IMG/VR virus record: IMGVR_UViG_3300002503_000012
Span: 5,680-45,640 of that record
From: a virus
Length of the DNA: 39,961 nt
Reading direction: 5' to 3' (one strand)
In this document: one piece after another, positions 1-8,849 of the stretch
Position numbering within the stretch: the stretch's first letter is position 1
Layout: each line of letters starts with the position of its first letter
Program-made: the position numbers and the translations under genes
The notes under the pieces: model-generated
What the model saw: the letters and a program-made list of their open reading frames with translations, nothing else
Told to the model about the DNA's origin: nothing
The model's database searches: none

Positions 1-372
1 GACGATGATCTTGTTCCGATAGACTTCACCAGTTCGTCGATTCCCATCGGCGTGACGGCGTCGGATCTGCAGCCGGTGATTGACGGTGTTAGCTTGCTGT
101 TGAATCCATACCTTGTGTTCGTAGCGGATGCGTCGCTAGTATCGGAACACATTACACTCGGTCTTTCTCAGGTCGGAGTCTCGGCTGATGTGTTCGATAC
201 GAGGAGCGTGGGAGAGCGGGCGCGGGCACAGAGCCGAAAGTTCCATTCTCTTCGGTTCATTCATGTCGGTACACATCCGGTGACGGGCATCAGTACAAGT
301 GTTCGTGTAGCGTCTGGTGTGACTGTAGCCGTGAGATCACCTGGATCTCGTGATGAGGAGACGATCCTATGA
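1..372 (+). CDS. hypothetical phage protein, 5' end outside the window
   Basis: The frame is open from base 1, so the gene probably begins upstream; the first internal start is a GTG at 52. The visible part is about 123 residues, mostly short beta-type stretches without a membrane segment or a motif I recognise. Its stop overlaps the next start (ATGA at 369-372), so the two are probably one translational unit placed just before the terminase. A virion or tail accessory role is only a guess from position. Confidence 0.6.
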   Translation, partial: DDDLVPIDFTSSSIPIGVTASDLQPVIDGVSLLLNPYLVFVADASLVSEHITLGLSQVGVSADVFDTRSVGERARAQSRKFHSLRFIHVGTHPVTGISTSVRVASGVTVAVRSPGSRDEETIL

Positions 373-752
373 GGCATGGCATTGACGTTACGGTCACGAC
401 GCTGGACGAGGGAACGACACCGGAACTGACTGCGACGCTGGTGGACTTGGCGCAGGTGCCAGTGCCTGGATCAGCGCTGGATACGCTTGCTCTCACGTAT
501 TACCAAGAATACACGTTGGCGATCATCAATAGTCGAGACATGCAGGACGTGCTGCAGACGAACGGGGTGACGGTGGATGAAGATGGTGTACTGCTATGGA
601 AGATGACGGTCCTCGATACCGTGATTCTCAATGATGCGCTCGAGACGGAGCCGCATATCGCGCATTTCGCGTTTTCCTATACCGATGCTGGGGATACGAA
701 GGTCGGGAGTATGACCATTCGGATTCCTATTGCGAATATTTTGCGAGATTAG
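369..752 (+). CDS. hypothetical protein upstream of terminase
   Basis: A 127-residue acidic protein starting at an ATG that overlaps the previous stop by ATGA. The sequence alternates polar and hydrophobic residues (for example TVTTLDEG and GSMTIRIPIANI), which suggests a beta-rich fold as in small phage tail or baseplate proteins, but I recognise no family. It ends 3 bases before the terminase frame. Function unknown. Confidence 0.6.
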   Translation: MRHGIDVTVTTLDEGTTPELTATLVDLAQVPVPGSALDTLALTYYQEYTLAIINSRDMQDVLQTNGVTVDEDGVLLWKMTVLDTVILNDALETEPHIAHFAFSYTDAGDTKVGSMTIRIPIANILRD

Positions 753-755
753 TTC

Positions 756-3512
756 GTGCCGATGGATACGCTTCTAAAGGGAACACGAGCATCGCAACAA
801 GTATGCTTGCGATTTGTTATCCGTGATCCGCTCGCGTTTCGCGAGTACTGGGTGCCCCAGGTCTCGAAGCTCCGGTACTGGGGACGGTATACCTTTGCGG
901 TGCCGATCGCGGCATTGGATGATGGTGATACGCTTGTGCGGGCCGGGAGGGCAGGCGGGAAGTCGTACGCAATAATCCAGCCAGAACTTGTCCGCCATGC
1001 AATGAATCATCCTGGAGAGGAAACACTCCTGACGTCCCTGCGTTTTCTGCATATTATGGATCGCATGGAGCGCGTGATTGACTATTTCAACTTGCCGTTT
1101 TTTAAGTTGTTCGTGAAGCGTATTATCCGGTCTCCGTATTCCATAGAACTCCGGACGGGGCATATCATTTACGGCCAAAGCGTTGGAGAAGATTACGATG
1201 CGCGCATGATTCAAGGCAAGCATGCATCGCTGCTCATCGTCGAAGAAGCGCAACAGTATCCCGAACGTGCCTGGATTAAGATACAGGGCGCGAAGGATCC
1301 TCGAGGATCGAGGACGCTCATGGTTGGTGTGCCTGATGGGCGACTGGATACGCCATTCCGAAAGGCAGATTCGATCATTCAAAGTTTTGCTGATCGACGT
1401 TTCGAGATTTCGAGACGTCACGATCCGTTCTTTGATCAACGAACGAAGCGCGATCTTGCGGACAATCTTGACGGGGAAGATTCCGACATGTTCATTCAGG
1501 AGATCGACGCGAAGTGGGGGCATCCCGTGTGGTCCGCGTGGGATCTGGATGCGATCTACAAGTGCCGGGAATCGGCGTTGAGTCCAGAGTTCTTCGTCAT
1601 ATCCGGTAAGTTATATAAGCAAGCCGGGTTGACGCCATCAGGTGCATGTGGAGATCTTCCGCCGTGTCCGTATGACGGGAGAGTTCGGCTGGCTATGGAC
1701 GTCGGGTACTCGCAGCCATCAGAGATACTCGCGTTTGTGTTCTGGGCCAGCCGGTGGCAGTTATTCACACGCGTGCGGCTTATCAATCGTATGGAGCACA
1801 CAGATCAGGCGGATATCCTGCATGAGATCGGGAGAAAGTATGGAGCGGATTACATTGGGATTGACACGACAGAGGGTGAAGGTCGTGCAATTGCGCAAGA
1901 CATGGAAAGCAAATACGGGTGGGGTGAACGTATTATTCGTGTCGCATTCACGGAAACTCTGCTTTCTGGATGGACGGCTGGGTCGGTGGACGCTGAGCCA
2001 GAAGAAGTCTGGGAACATGCGAAGTCCATCGGGACACGGACCTTGCGTACGATGTTTTCGAAGAGGAACATCGCGATCTCGCATGATGAAAGCATTCCGA
2101 CGGAATTCAATCGGGAGCGCGAGGTAAGGAACCAAGACGGGACAACACGTGTGATTACCCCCTTTGACGTGCATTGTGTTCGTCCAGATCAATGTGTAAC
2201 GACTCGGCGAGGTCATATTCCTATCGCCAATATTGTAGTTGGTGATGAGGTCCTGACGCATCGGGGGCGGTGGTGTCGAGTACGTACTGTCTTATCAAGG
2301 CCATATGAAGGCGAAATGATTGGATTGAGGGCTGGATGTAATAATCATGCGTGGGTAACGCCAGAACATCCAGTTCTTGTGCTGAGAAGAAAGAAAGACT
2401 GGTGGACATCTACGAAAACATGTCAGCGCCATTACAAGATTAATCGTAAGGCTAAGCTGGGTCAGCCTGAATGGATTGTAGCCGGTAATGTAGAAGCTGG
2501 TGATTTGATACAAATGGTAGCGGACCATACGAATTACGAGGATCGTGTACCTATACTGCAGATCCTTGATGAATTAGGTAAGCCTTATGGGCGTCAGTGT
2601 GTGTCGAGGCGCGAATATAGGACGAATGTTACACATGTAGTTCCTGCCAAGGTTGAAGTAGATGAGGACCTCGCATACGTTATGGGCTTGTATCTAGCAG
2701 AAGGTTCGGTAGAGCGACAACCGAATGGAAATATTCGTACCTTTTCTTTTGGTTTTCATCAAAAAGAAATTGCATATATTGAGTGTGTACAGCGTGTGAT
2801 GCGAGAGAAGTTTGGTCTTCCGTCATCAACTCGGAATGCACCAGGACTCGGTATGCAAGTTGACGTACATTCAGCTGCGGTAGGAGAAGCATTTGCGAGG
2901 GCCTTTGGTGTGCTGTCCGCCAATATAGGTCCACCTCGTTGGCTCCTTGAGGCTCCACGCCAAATAGTTGCGGCGTGGATTCGTGGATTATTCCAGGGTG
3001 ATGGATCTAGGTGCACTAGAAATAAAACACCATACTGGAGACTACATACGATCTCGCACAATATGGCTTTGTTAACTGTAGACGCACTGCGTAGTCTGGG
3101 ATTTCGGGCCATGGCTGGACTCTACGATAATAGTGTGCGTGGAAAATTCAATAGACAAGACGCGTGGACTCTCAATGTGTCAACTGATGTAGCGCCGTTC
3201 GATGATTTCATGCGCACTGGTGTTCTGCCACTTCCATGGACATGGAATGAGTGGACGGTTGTACGGCAACCTATTGCGAGACAGCGGTATTCAGGACTCG
3301 TGTATAACCTCGAAGTTGAACACGATGAAACATTCACGGTGAGTGGAATAACTGTTCATAATTGCACTGATGCCTTCCGTGTCTTTGCTGTCATGGAATT
3401 CCTGGAGACGCCCCTGATACCGCCCGATGCAACGGAAGGCGGTGTGTTTGTGGAGTTGGAACATGGGGATCGTCCAAGCCCATGGGCGCCGGTGACGGCG
3501 TATCCATTTTAG
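756..3512 (+). CDS. terL: terminase large subunit, interrupted by an intein
   Basis: DNA-packaging motor: an N-terminal ATPase that pumps DNA into the prohead and a C-terminal RNase H-like nuclease that cuts the concatemer. The precursor is 918 residues; removing the intein (474-869) leaves 522, a normal TerL length. The Walker A loop RAGRAGGKS is at 62-70 and Walker B LLIVEE at 159-164. Nuclease acidic residues lie in AMDVGYSQ (D315) and YIGIDTTEGEG (D370). The third acidic motif, TDAFR (D872), comes directly after the intein, so the insertion sits in the nuclease active site. The GTG at 756 begins the longest frame; an ATG at 762 is equally possible and neither has a strong ribosome site. 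The portal follows, as expected. Confidence 0.93.
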   Translation: MPMDTLLKGTRASQQVCLRFVIRDPLAFREYWVPQVSKLRYWGRYTFAVPIAALDDGDTLVRAGRAGGKSYAIIQPELVRHAMNHPGEETLLTSLRFLHIMDRMERVIDYFNLPFFKLFVKRIIRSPYSIELRTGHIIYGQSVGEDYDARMIQGKHASLLIVEEAQQYPERAWIKIQGAKDPRGSRTLMVGVPDGRLDTPFRKADSIIQSFADRRFEISRRHDPFFDQRTKRDLADNLDGEDSDMFIQEIDAKWGHPVWSAWDLDAIYKCRESALSPEFFVISGKLYKQAGLTPSGACGDLPPCPYDGRVRLAMDVGYSQPSEILAFVFWASRWQLFTRVRLINRMEHTDQADILHEIGRKYGADYIGIDTTEGEGRAIAQDMESKYGWGERIIRVAFTETLLSGWTAGSVDAEPEEVWEHAKSIGTRTLRTMFSKRNIAISHDESIPTEFNREREVRNQDGTTRVITPFDVHCVRPDQCVTTRRGHIPIANIVVGDEVLTHRGRWCRVRTVLSRPYEGEMIGLRAGCNNHAWVTPEHPVLVLRRKKDWWTSTKTCQRHYKINRKAKLGQPEWIVAGNVEAGDLIQMVADHTNYEDRVPILQILDELGKPYGRQCVSRREYRTNVTHVVPAKVEVDEDLAYVMGLYLAEGSVERQPNGNIRTFSFGFHQKEIAYIECVQRVMREKFGLPSSTRNAPGLGMQVDVHSAAVGEAFARAFGVLSANIGPPRWLLEAPRQIVAAWIRGLFQGDGSRCTRNKTPYWRLHTISHNMALLTVDALRSLGFRAMAGLYDNSVRGKFNRQDAWTLNVSTDVAPFDDFMRTGVLPLPWTWNEWTVVRQPIARQRYSGLVYNLEVEHDETFTVSGITVHNCTDAFRVFAVMEFLETPLIPPDATEGGVFVELEHGDRPSPWAPVTAYPF
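2175..3362 (+). other. intein with LAGLIDADG homing endonuclease inside terL
   Basis: A 396-residue protein-splicing element. It begins with Cys (precursor residue 474) in DVH|CVRPDQCV, whose pattern through GHIPIANIVVGDEVLT is intein block A. Block B is TPEHPVLV with the Thr and His of the TxxH motif. Two LAGLIDADG helices follow: AYVMGLYLAEGS and IRGLFQGDGS. Block F is VYNLEVEHDETFTV and the end is GITVHN|C, giving the His-Asn splice end and a Cys at +1. All splicing residues are present, so it should be active in splicing, and both endonuclease motifs keep an acidic residue. Ligated exteins would read ITPFDVH-CTDAFRVF. Its codons look more AT-rich than the surrounding terminase, in keeping with horizontal entry. 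Confidence 0.95.
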
Positions 3513-3533
3513 CAGTCAGGAGCGAGGACGATC

Positions 3534-5342
3534 ATGGCCAGAGCCCCGGCGAATGAATTGGCAACGTTGTACGCGGATATCGCGCCGCAGCGACAGGCGG
3601 ATCTACTGGCGCAGCGGGATGATACCCTAATGCGGTTGCAGGCCTCAAGCCGACCTGACATGGCCGGCAACCCGATGAATCTGACGTTCGTGCCGCAGAC
3701 CTACCAACAGCGTGTCCTGCGTATGTGGGACGCCTATGGGTCGGACCCACTCTTCAAACGTTTGATCGACCGCACGGTTGAGTTTTGCGCCAATGGGTCA
3801 CAGTGGGAACTGCCGGCGGATTCCAAAGGCGTATCGTGGCTGGAACAGTTGAAGAAAAAGGATTCCCCGCGAAATGATCGCCTGGAGCGCGAGGAAGATT
3901 TCTGGAACGAGTGGGCGGCGCAGATTAATACTGGCGTGCCGAACGTGCTTCCCGGTCTGGATCAGATTGTTGCGTGGGCGACCCGGCACATGCTGCTCTC
4001 TGGCATGTTCGTGCCGCACTGGCAACTCGGGATGATGGCCTTCGGCAAGCAGACGTATCTTGTGCCGAAGGCGATCACGTGTTATCCGGCATCGTCCATT
4101 ACGCTCCGGCGAGAGAACTCGCTCTTCATGAACGAAAACATTCTCTACTTTAAGCCGGTCAACTATGCGACGACGATGCAGGAAGGGCAATTTATTGAAG
4201 CACCGACGTACATGCCACATGTCGGAGTGCCGGCGAATATGGTGACGATTCCGCCGATGAGTGCGAAGGCGAGAGACGGAGATACCGAAGGATATTGCGT
4301 GAAATTTGCCTGGAGCCCTGGCGACATTGTGAGTATTCGGCGTGGCATGGTGACGACGATGGGGCATGGCGTGTATCCGTTGCCGCCGTTTATTACGCTC
4401 TTGCCGCAGTTCATTATTCGCCAAAAGATGTTCCACGCTGATATTTCGCTGCTCGATGGCATCATAAACTACGTAATGGTGTTTAAAGTAGGCGACAAGG
4501 ATCATCCTCCGAGGTCTCCGTCGAAAGATGCGAAGGGTAATGAAATTCCCGGTACGATTGCGACGGTACGCAAGTTGATCCAGGATGGGCGTGTGGGTCC
4601 GGCCATGGAACTCTTTTTACCATATTACGTAGATCTCATCATCAAGCAGCCGGATCCGCAAACATTGCTCTCGGATCAGAAATACGGTTCGAGTGCGAGT
4701 GAAATCATGGGGGCCTTTGGCATTTTTTGGCCCCGGACAACATCGGGCTCACGCGAGCGCTTTGACAAGTTCAACGTGAGCGGATTCGAAGAATTCCTGA
4801 ACGGTATTCGGCAACAGGTGAAATCATTCCTGCACATGCTGGCGCAGCACATCATGGATATCAATCACGGCAAACTCAGCGTGCGTCCGCAATGGTCGCC
4901 CAACCCTCTGAATACGAAGTCCGAGGCGTTCATGCAGGAGCTCCTCAAATTGAAGCAGATGGGCAGTATTTCACTCCGCACGTTGCTGCGCCATCACACC
5001 TTGGATGACGACGTGGAACTCCGGCGCATCGCGCAGGAGATTAGCCTTGACGTAGACGACCTGACAAACGAGAATGTACCGCTGACATTCGTACAACAGA
5101 CTGTCGACCCTGGGGCTGGAGAGGAGTTGGGTGTACCGGACGCAAGGCAGCCGAAAGGCGGTACCTATATGCCGAAGGCTCCCGGGAAGCCGAAGCCGGC
5201 GTCAGGTCCTAGCCGACAGCAGAACGCGCTACCTCCGACGAAGCAACCCGGTCGACCGCCTGGGGTCACCGGGAAGCCGCGGAGCGATAAGGGGACGGGG
5301 TATCAACCCGATGGCGGCGAGCGGACGCCGGAGAGGACATGA
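3534..5342 (+). CDS. portal protein
   Basis: 602 residues, lying directly after the terminase and just before the cargo island and capsid genes, which is where the portal (head vertex channel and packaging dock) is found. The size suits a portal. The central part is rich in aromatic and beta segments and the region around residues 400-450 (GIFWPRTTSGSRERFDKF) is helical like portal stems. The last 70 residues are a Pro/Gly/Lys-rich, probably disordered tail. An AGGAG at 3518-3522 precedes the ATG. The assignment rests on position and size more than on a motif I can point to. Confidence 0.75.
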   Translation: MARAPANELATLYADIAPQRQADLLAQRDDTLMRLQASSRPDMAGNPMNLTFVPQTYQQRVLRMWDAYGSDPLFKRLIDRTVEFCANGSQWELPADSKGVSWLEQLKKKDSPRNDRLEREEDFWNEWAAQINTGVPNVLPGLDQIVAWATRHMLLSGMFVPHWQLGMMAFGKQTYLVPKAITCYPASSITLRRENSLFMNENILYFKPVNYATTMQEGQFIEAPTYMPHVGVPANMVTIPPMSAKARDGDTEGYCVKFAWSPGDIVSIRRGMVTTMGHGVYPLPPFITLLPQFIIRQKMFHADISLLDGIINYVMVFKVGDKDHPPRSPSKDAKGNEIPGTIATVRKLIQDGRVGPAMELFLPYYVDLIIKQPDPQTLLSDQKYGSSASEIMGAFGIFWPRTTSGSRERFDKFNVSGFEEFLNGIRQQVKSFLHMLAQHIMDINHGKLSVRPQWSPNPLNTKSEAFMQELLKLKQMGSISLRTLLRHHTLDDDVELRRIAQEISLDVDDLTNENVPLTFVQQTVDPGAGEELGVPDARQPKGGTYMPKAPGKPKPASGPSRQQNALPPTKQPGRPPGVTGKPRSDKGTGYQPDGGERTPERT

Positions 5343-5515
5343 AGGAGACACCCCGGATGGTGGAGATTGCTGCGCGGGTTGTCCGTGCCCTTGACGCGGT
5401 GCGGGATAAGTTACCAGATCGCGATGATATTGTGAAAGAATTCCACCGTCGTTCTATGGAGGACATTGTGTACTTGCTCGGTAAGCTCGGTGTTGTCGTG
5501 CGACCTAAGACATGA
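5339..5515 (+). CDS. small helical protein, 58 aa
   Basis: ATG overlaps the portal stop (ATGA) and the stop overlaps the next ATG (again ATGA). The product begins MKETPRMVEIAARVVRALD and is mostly charged helix with a hydrophobic end (IVYLLGKLGVVV). Double overlap with flanking genes and clean start argue that it is translated. No family recognised; a portal-associated or connector role would be a guess. Confidence 0.6.
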   Translation: MKETPRMVEIAARVVRALDAVRDKLPDRDDIVKEFHRRSMEDIVYLLGKLGVVVRPKT

Positions 5516-6162
5516 AGGAGACCATTTCGGTTGTGATTCCGTGTCGGACGACGGACGTTCCGAGAGAGACGATAGAATCCCTGTTTGCGCAGACCTATAA
5601 GCACCTCGAGTTTATTATCGTGGTGGACGCTGAGCAGCGTGGGCAAAGCTGGGCGCGAAATCAGGGGATTCAACGGTCGTCTTATTCCCTTGATGAGATC
5701 GAAGCCAGCCGACTGATACTCTTTAGTGACTATGATTGTCGCTGGGAACCTGACGCCGTAGAGTGCCTCTACGATACGCTGTGCACCGCACAGACAAAGC
5801 CACGTGATACCGATGATTGGGTAATAGGATATTCGTTCCCTAGCTACGTACAGTTATTGGACGGTGTGCCTGTGAAAACCTTTGGCCTCGAGCCGTGGAG
5901 TTGGCCACGCCTGACCTTTGGGAATTACATCACCATGATGAGTCTAGTGGATATTGATGTTTTGAAAGGTATCTTACATTTCGACGAGCGCCTTCGGCGA
6001 TTGGAAGACTGGGATTTGTGGCTTCGGTGTGGACAGCACGGCATTGCTGGAGTGGGCACGGGCAGGATTCTATTTACCACGGACGTCAAGCCTGGGGTGA
6101 GTTACGGTGATCTGTCTCATGCGGAAGCGGAGATACAGGTGAGGAAACTGAGGGGGCTATGA
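5512..6162 (+). CDS. glycosyltransferase family 2 (GT-A fold)
   Basis: A 216-residue inverting GT-A type enzyme that would move a sugar from a nucleotide-sugar donor. The N-terminus ISVVIPCRTTDVP with IESLFAQTYKHLEFIIVVD is the typical GT2 nucleotide-binding start, and LILFSDYDCRWEPDA holds the DxD-like metal site (DYD). WARNQGI is the usual loop before it. FDERLRRLEDWDLWLR matches the ED motif near the catalytic base. There is no membrane segment, so it is probably cytoplasmic. Start and stop overlap both neighbours. First gene of the sugar island. Acceptor unknown. Confidence 0.88.
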   Translation: MKETISVVIPCRTTDVPRETIESLFAQTYKHLEFIIVVDAEQRGQSWARNQGIQRSSYSLDEIEASRLILFSDYDCRWEPDAVECLYDTLCTAQTKPRDTDDWVIGYSFPSYVQLLDGVPVKTFGLEPWSWPRLTFGNYITMMSLVDIDVLKGILHFDERLRRLEDWDLWLRCGQHGIAGVGTGRILFTTDVKPGVSYGDLSHAEAEIQVRKLRGL

Positions 6163-7100
6163 AGAATCTCGGCCCAGGTGATGTCGTACTTGTGACTGGT
6201 GGTAGCGGGTCACTTGCCAGGGCTCTGATTCCACAGATTCTTACTGCTGGTGTAGATGAATTACGTATCTTGTCTCGCGATGAAGTCAAGCAGGGGGAAA
6301 TCCACACGCTGTATCCAAATGTCAGGTGTATCTTGGGAGATGTCCGCGATCTCCGGGCGTGTAAAGAAGCCGTGCGCGGGGCCACGATTGTCTTGCATGC
6401 GGCCAGTCTCAAATTTATTGACGTCTCGGAACTCCAGCCGACAGAGTATGTCCTCACGAATGTCCTCGGCACGATTAATATGATCCAAGCAGTCACGCAA
6501 GAGGGCGGCGTGGATAGAATGATCGGAATCAGTACTGATAAAGTGGCCAATGCTATTAATACATACGGATTGACTAAGGCGCTCCTTGAGAAGCTCTTCA
6601 TGGAATCTCATACGCATCGTAAAAGAACAGGAACGACCTTCGTTGTCTGCCGCTATGGGAATGTCATCGCATCGCGTGGTTCGGTTCTGCTCAAGTGGGC
6701 GGAGGCACGGAAGACCGATGCTCCGTTACTCGTGACGGATCCTACTATGACACGCTTCTTCTTCACGTTGGACGAGGCCGTCGATCTGATAGATCTGGCG
6801 CTGGTGCAGGAATCTGGGGTAATCGTCTCCAAGGCGATGTCCTCGACCACGCTAGGGGAGTTAGCGGAGGTGATGGCTGGGCCAGCCGGGGTGCGTATCA
6901 TCGGGCGTCGTCCAGGAGAAAAGGTTCATGAGGATCTGTTGTCGGAACTGGAAATGCCGCGCGTGATACGGCAAGAAGGATTCTTCTTCTACCGACCCTT
7001 GTCAACACCACATGAGACGACGGAACCTGCGTATACGTCCTTCACCGCTCGCCGATTGACGCCGGATGAACTGATGGAGTTGACGGAGCCATGGCGGTGA
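6159..7100 (+). CDS. NAD(P)-dependent nucleotide-sugar dehydratase/epimerase (CapD/PseB type)
   Basis: A 313-residue short-chain dehydrogenase of the polysaccharide-biosynthesis group that includes UDP-GlcNAc 4,6-dehydratases. The Rossmann motif TGGSGSLAR is at 14-22, followed by LGDVRD, and HAASLKFIDVSE. The catalytic set is STDK plus YGLTK (Tyr-x-x-x-Lys). CRYGNVIASRGSV and RRPGEKVHEDLL are signatures of the CapD/FlaA1/PseB branch. It most likely makes a 4-keto-6-deoxy sugar nucleotide for the neighbouring transferases; the exact substrate is inferred from family only. No N-terminal membrane domain, unlike long CapD proteins. Overlaps both neighbours by 4 and 10 bases. Confidence 0.88.
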   Translation: MKNLGPGDVVLVTGGSGSLARALIPQILTAGVDELRILSRDEVKQGEIHTLYPNVRCILGDVRDLRACKEAVRGATIVLHAASLKFIDVSELQPTEYVLTNVLGTINMIQAVTQEGGVDRMIGISTDKVANAINTYGLTKALLEKLFMESHTHRKRTGTTFVVCRYGNVIASRGSVLLKWAEARKTDAPLLVTDPTMTRFFFTLDEAVDLIDLALVQESGVIVSKAMSSTTLGELAEVMAGPAGVRIIGRRPGEKVHEDLLSELEMPRVIRQEGFFFYRPLSTPHETTEPAYTSFTARRLTPDELMELTEPWR

Positions 7101-8170
7101 CAGTCGGCATCTCTATCGTTTCGATGAATCGACCGCAGATCCTCCGTCAAACGATCTCGCGCCTGACCTGCAATCCACAGATCCCGCAGGATCGGATCGT
7201 GATCGTCGACAACGGGTCGACGGACCCTGAGACGCTGGCGCTGTTAGAGACGCAAGCGCGTGAGGGCTGGCACATCGTGCGCAATGCGACGAACTTGGGT
7301 CTCTCGCGTGCGGTCAATCAGGGCTTGGCTGAGTTCGCGGCTGATTCGGATTTACTCCTCCATATGGACGATGATGCCCTCGTGCATCCTGCGGAGACGG
7401 ACGATTGGTTGGCGCGCATGGTGGATACTATGGTCAACTGTCCGGAGCTCGGGCTCCTCTTGCCGAATACGGAGAACTATACAGAGTTTATTCAGCACGA
7501 TCGGTATCGGGAACTGCGGTGGGGGCTCGGGATGATGTGGGTGCTTCGACGAGATGTGTACACCATTGTAGGGGGCTACGATCAGCAACTCCTACATCAA
7601 AATGAATGTGATCTCGCCTTACGTGTGCGCATGGCGGGATATACAGTGGGGGCAATGAACGTTAAGGTCATGCATAACGATCCTGGTGGTCCACGATCTG
7701 ATCTATCATTAGCGCGAGAGCATTTAGGCACAGTGCAGTTCAATGATAAGCATTGTGGGTACTTTCGCGGACGAGCGTGGTCATACGGCACAGTTCCAGT
7801 ATACAGAATGCAACAGTGGCCGCCGGATCAGGAATGGTACCGAAGATTCTCGAAAGCTAATGCCATCGAATTGAATCCTGCGCCACCAGAGTATCGAGTA
7901 GAAAATGTGCAACCTGGTGAGCGTGTCATTGAAATTATTGAGGTGAGCGAGCAAGGGAAGATCGAAGGTAAGGCCCTGGCGCGCCGTATTTTCATTGCGG
8001 GGGCGTGGTATTTCTGTATCGTTGGGCTTACAAACGAATACGCGCACTGGGCACGTGGGACTGGATACCTCGATGACCGGGATCGTGCGATCGCCAAGTG
8101 GTTCGAGTTGACTGGTGAGAAGTACGAAGGGTACAAGTGGCCGTGTAATCTGCTTAAGCCGGCTGAATAA
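7091..8170 (+). CDS. glycosyltransferase family 2 with C-terminal extension
   Basis: 359 residues. The first 220 are a GT2 domain: VGISIVSMNRPQILRQTI, IVIVDNGSTDPET, NATNLGLSRAVNQGL and the metal site LLLHMDDDALVHP. The acceptor side shows GGYDQQLLHQNECDLALRVR, where the ND/ED-like acidic pair lies. The last 120 residues are an extra domain with aromatic-rich IFIAGAWYFCIVGL and a Trp/Tyr-rich end (YEGYKWPCNLLKP), which I do not recognise. ATG at 7091 overlaps the dehydratase end by 10 bases. The stop abuts the broken homing endonuclease, which appears to have landed exactly between this gene and the next transferase. Confidence 0.87.
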   Translation: MAVTVGISIVSMNRPQILRQTISRLTCNPQIPQDRIVIVDNGSTDPETLALLETQAREGWHIVRNATNLGLSRAVNQGLAEFAADSDLLLHMDDDALVHPAETDDWLARMVDTMVNCPELGLLLPNTENYTEFIQHDRYRELRWGLGMMWVLRRDVYTIVGGYDQQLLHQNECDLALRVRMAGYTVGAMNVKVMHNDPGGPRSDLSLAREHLGTVQFNDKHCGYFRGRAWSYGTVPVYRMQQWPPDQEWYRRFSKANAIELNPAPPEYRVENVQPGERVIEIIEVSEQGKIEGKALARRIFIAGAWYFCIVGLTNEYAHWARGTGYLDDRDRAIAKWFELTGEKYEGYKWPCNLLKPAE

Positions 8171-8845
8171 ATGCGCTTAGGCTCGCATCATACCGAAGAT
8201 TCTAAGGCTAAAATTGTAGCCGCTAATATTGGACGAGTTCCCAGTGCAGAAACACGCATGAAGATGTCGGCTGCTCACGCTGGGCAATGTCAGTTTAAGA
8301 CTATTACTACTTGTGATCTTGAATGGACTGCTGGGTTTTTAGAGGGAGAAGGCACATTCGATTTTTCTAACGGTAGCCAAAATGTAGGAAAACTGGCTAT
8401 AGCATGCGAGTAGGTGCGGTACAGGTACAGGCATGGCCCTTGTACAAACTAAAAGATATGTTTGGAGGCAGTATATCTTTTTATCCCTCTAAAACCGACG
8501 GCGGCAGGTTTATCTATGACGCTTTATTCACTTTTATCTCCTCAGCGCCGGGATCAGGTTTTGAAGAAGTTGACTCTCTGGAAATTGCGGCCTATGTCAC
8601 ATAAATTCCAAACGCATTGTTTCAATGGGCATTTATTATCTGGTGAAAATGTATCTGTGTATACGGGTATCAAGGGCAAGAGACGGACTTGCTTAACGTG
8701 TCAGAGAAAGTACCGCAAGGATAGGCAGTCAGATATGAATCGCCCAATTTGTAAAATGTCAGAATGCGGAATTCCGGTGTTCGTTAAAGATGTGTGTAAA
8801 AAACATTATCAGCGCTATAGGCGTTCGTTGGGAAAAAGGGCCTAG
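8171..8845 (+). pseudogene. broken LAGLIDADG homing endonuclease (NUMOD3 + LAGLIDADG + zinc knuckles)
   Basis: The first frame (8171-8413) carries a NUMOD3-like DNA-binding repeat (SKAKIVAANIGRVPSAETR) and then WTAGFLEGEGTFDF, a LAGLIDADG helix. It stops at a TAG at 8411. The homologous continuation (VGAVQVQAWPLYKLKDMFGG) is in the next frame from about 8404, and from about 8500 the original frame resumes with SMTLYSLLSPQRRDQV, the usual later part of this family. That needs a 1-base loss near 8400 and a 1-base gain near 8500. The end has Cys pairs (CFNGH, CLTCQ, CKMSECG, VCKKHY), typical zinc knuckles. Base composition is more AT-rich than the flanking genes. Either decayed or hit by two sequencing errors. 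Confidence 0.8.
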
Positions 8846-8849
8846 AAGA

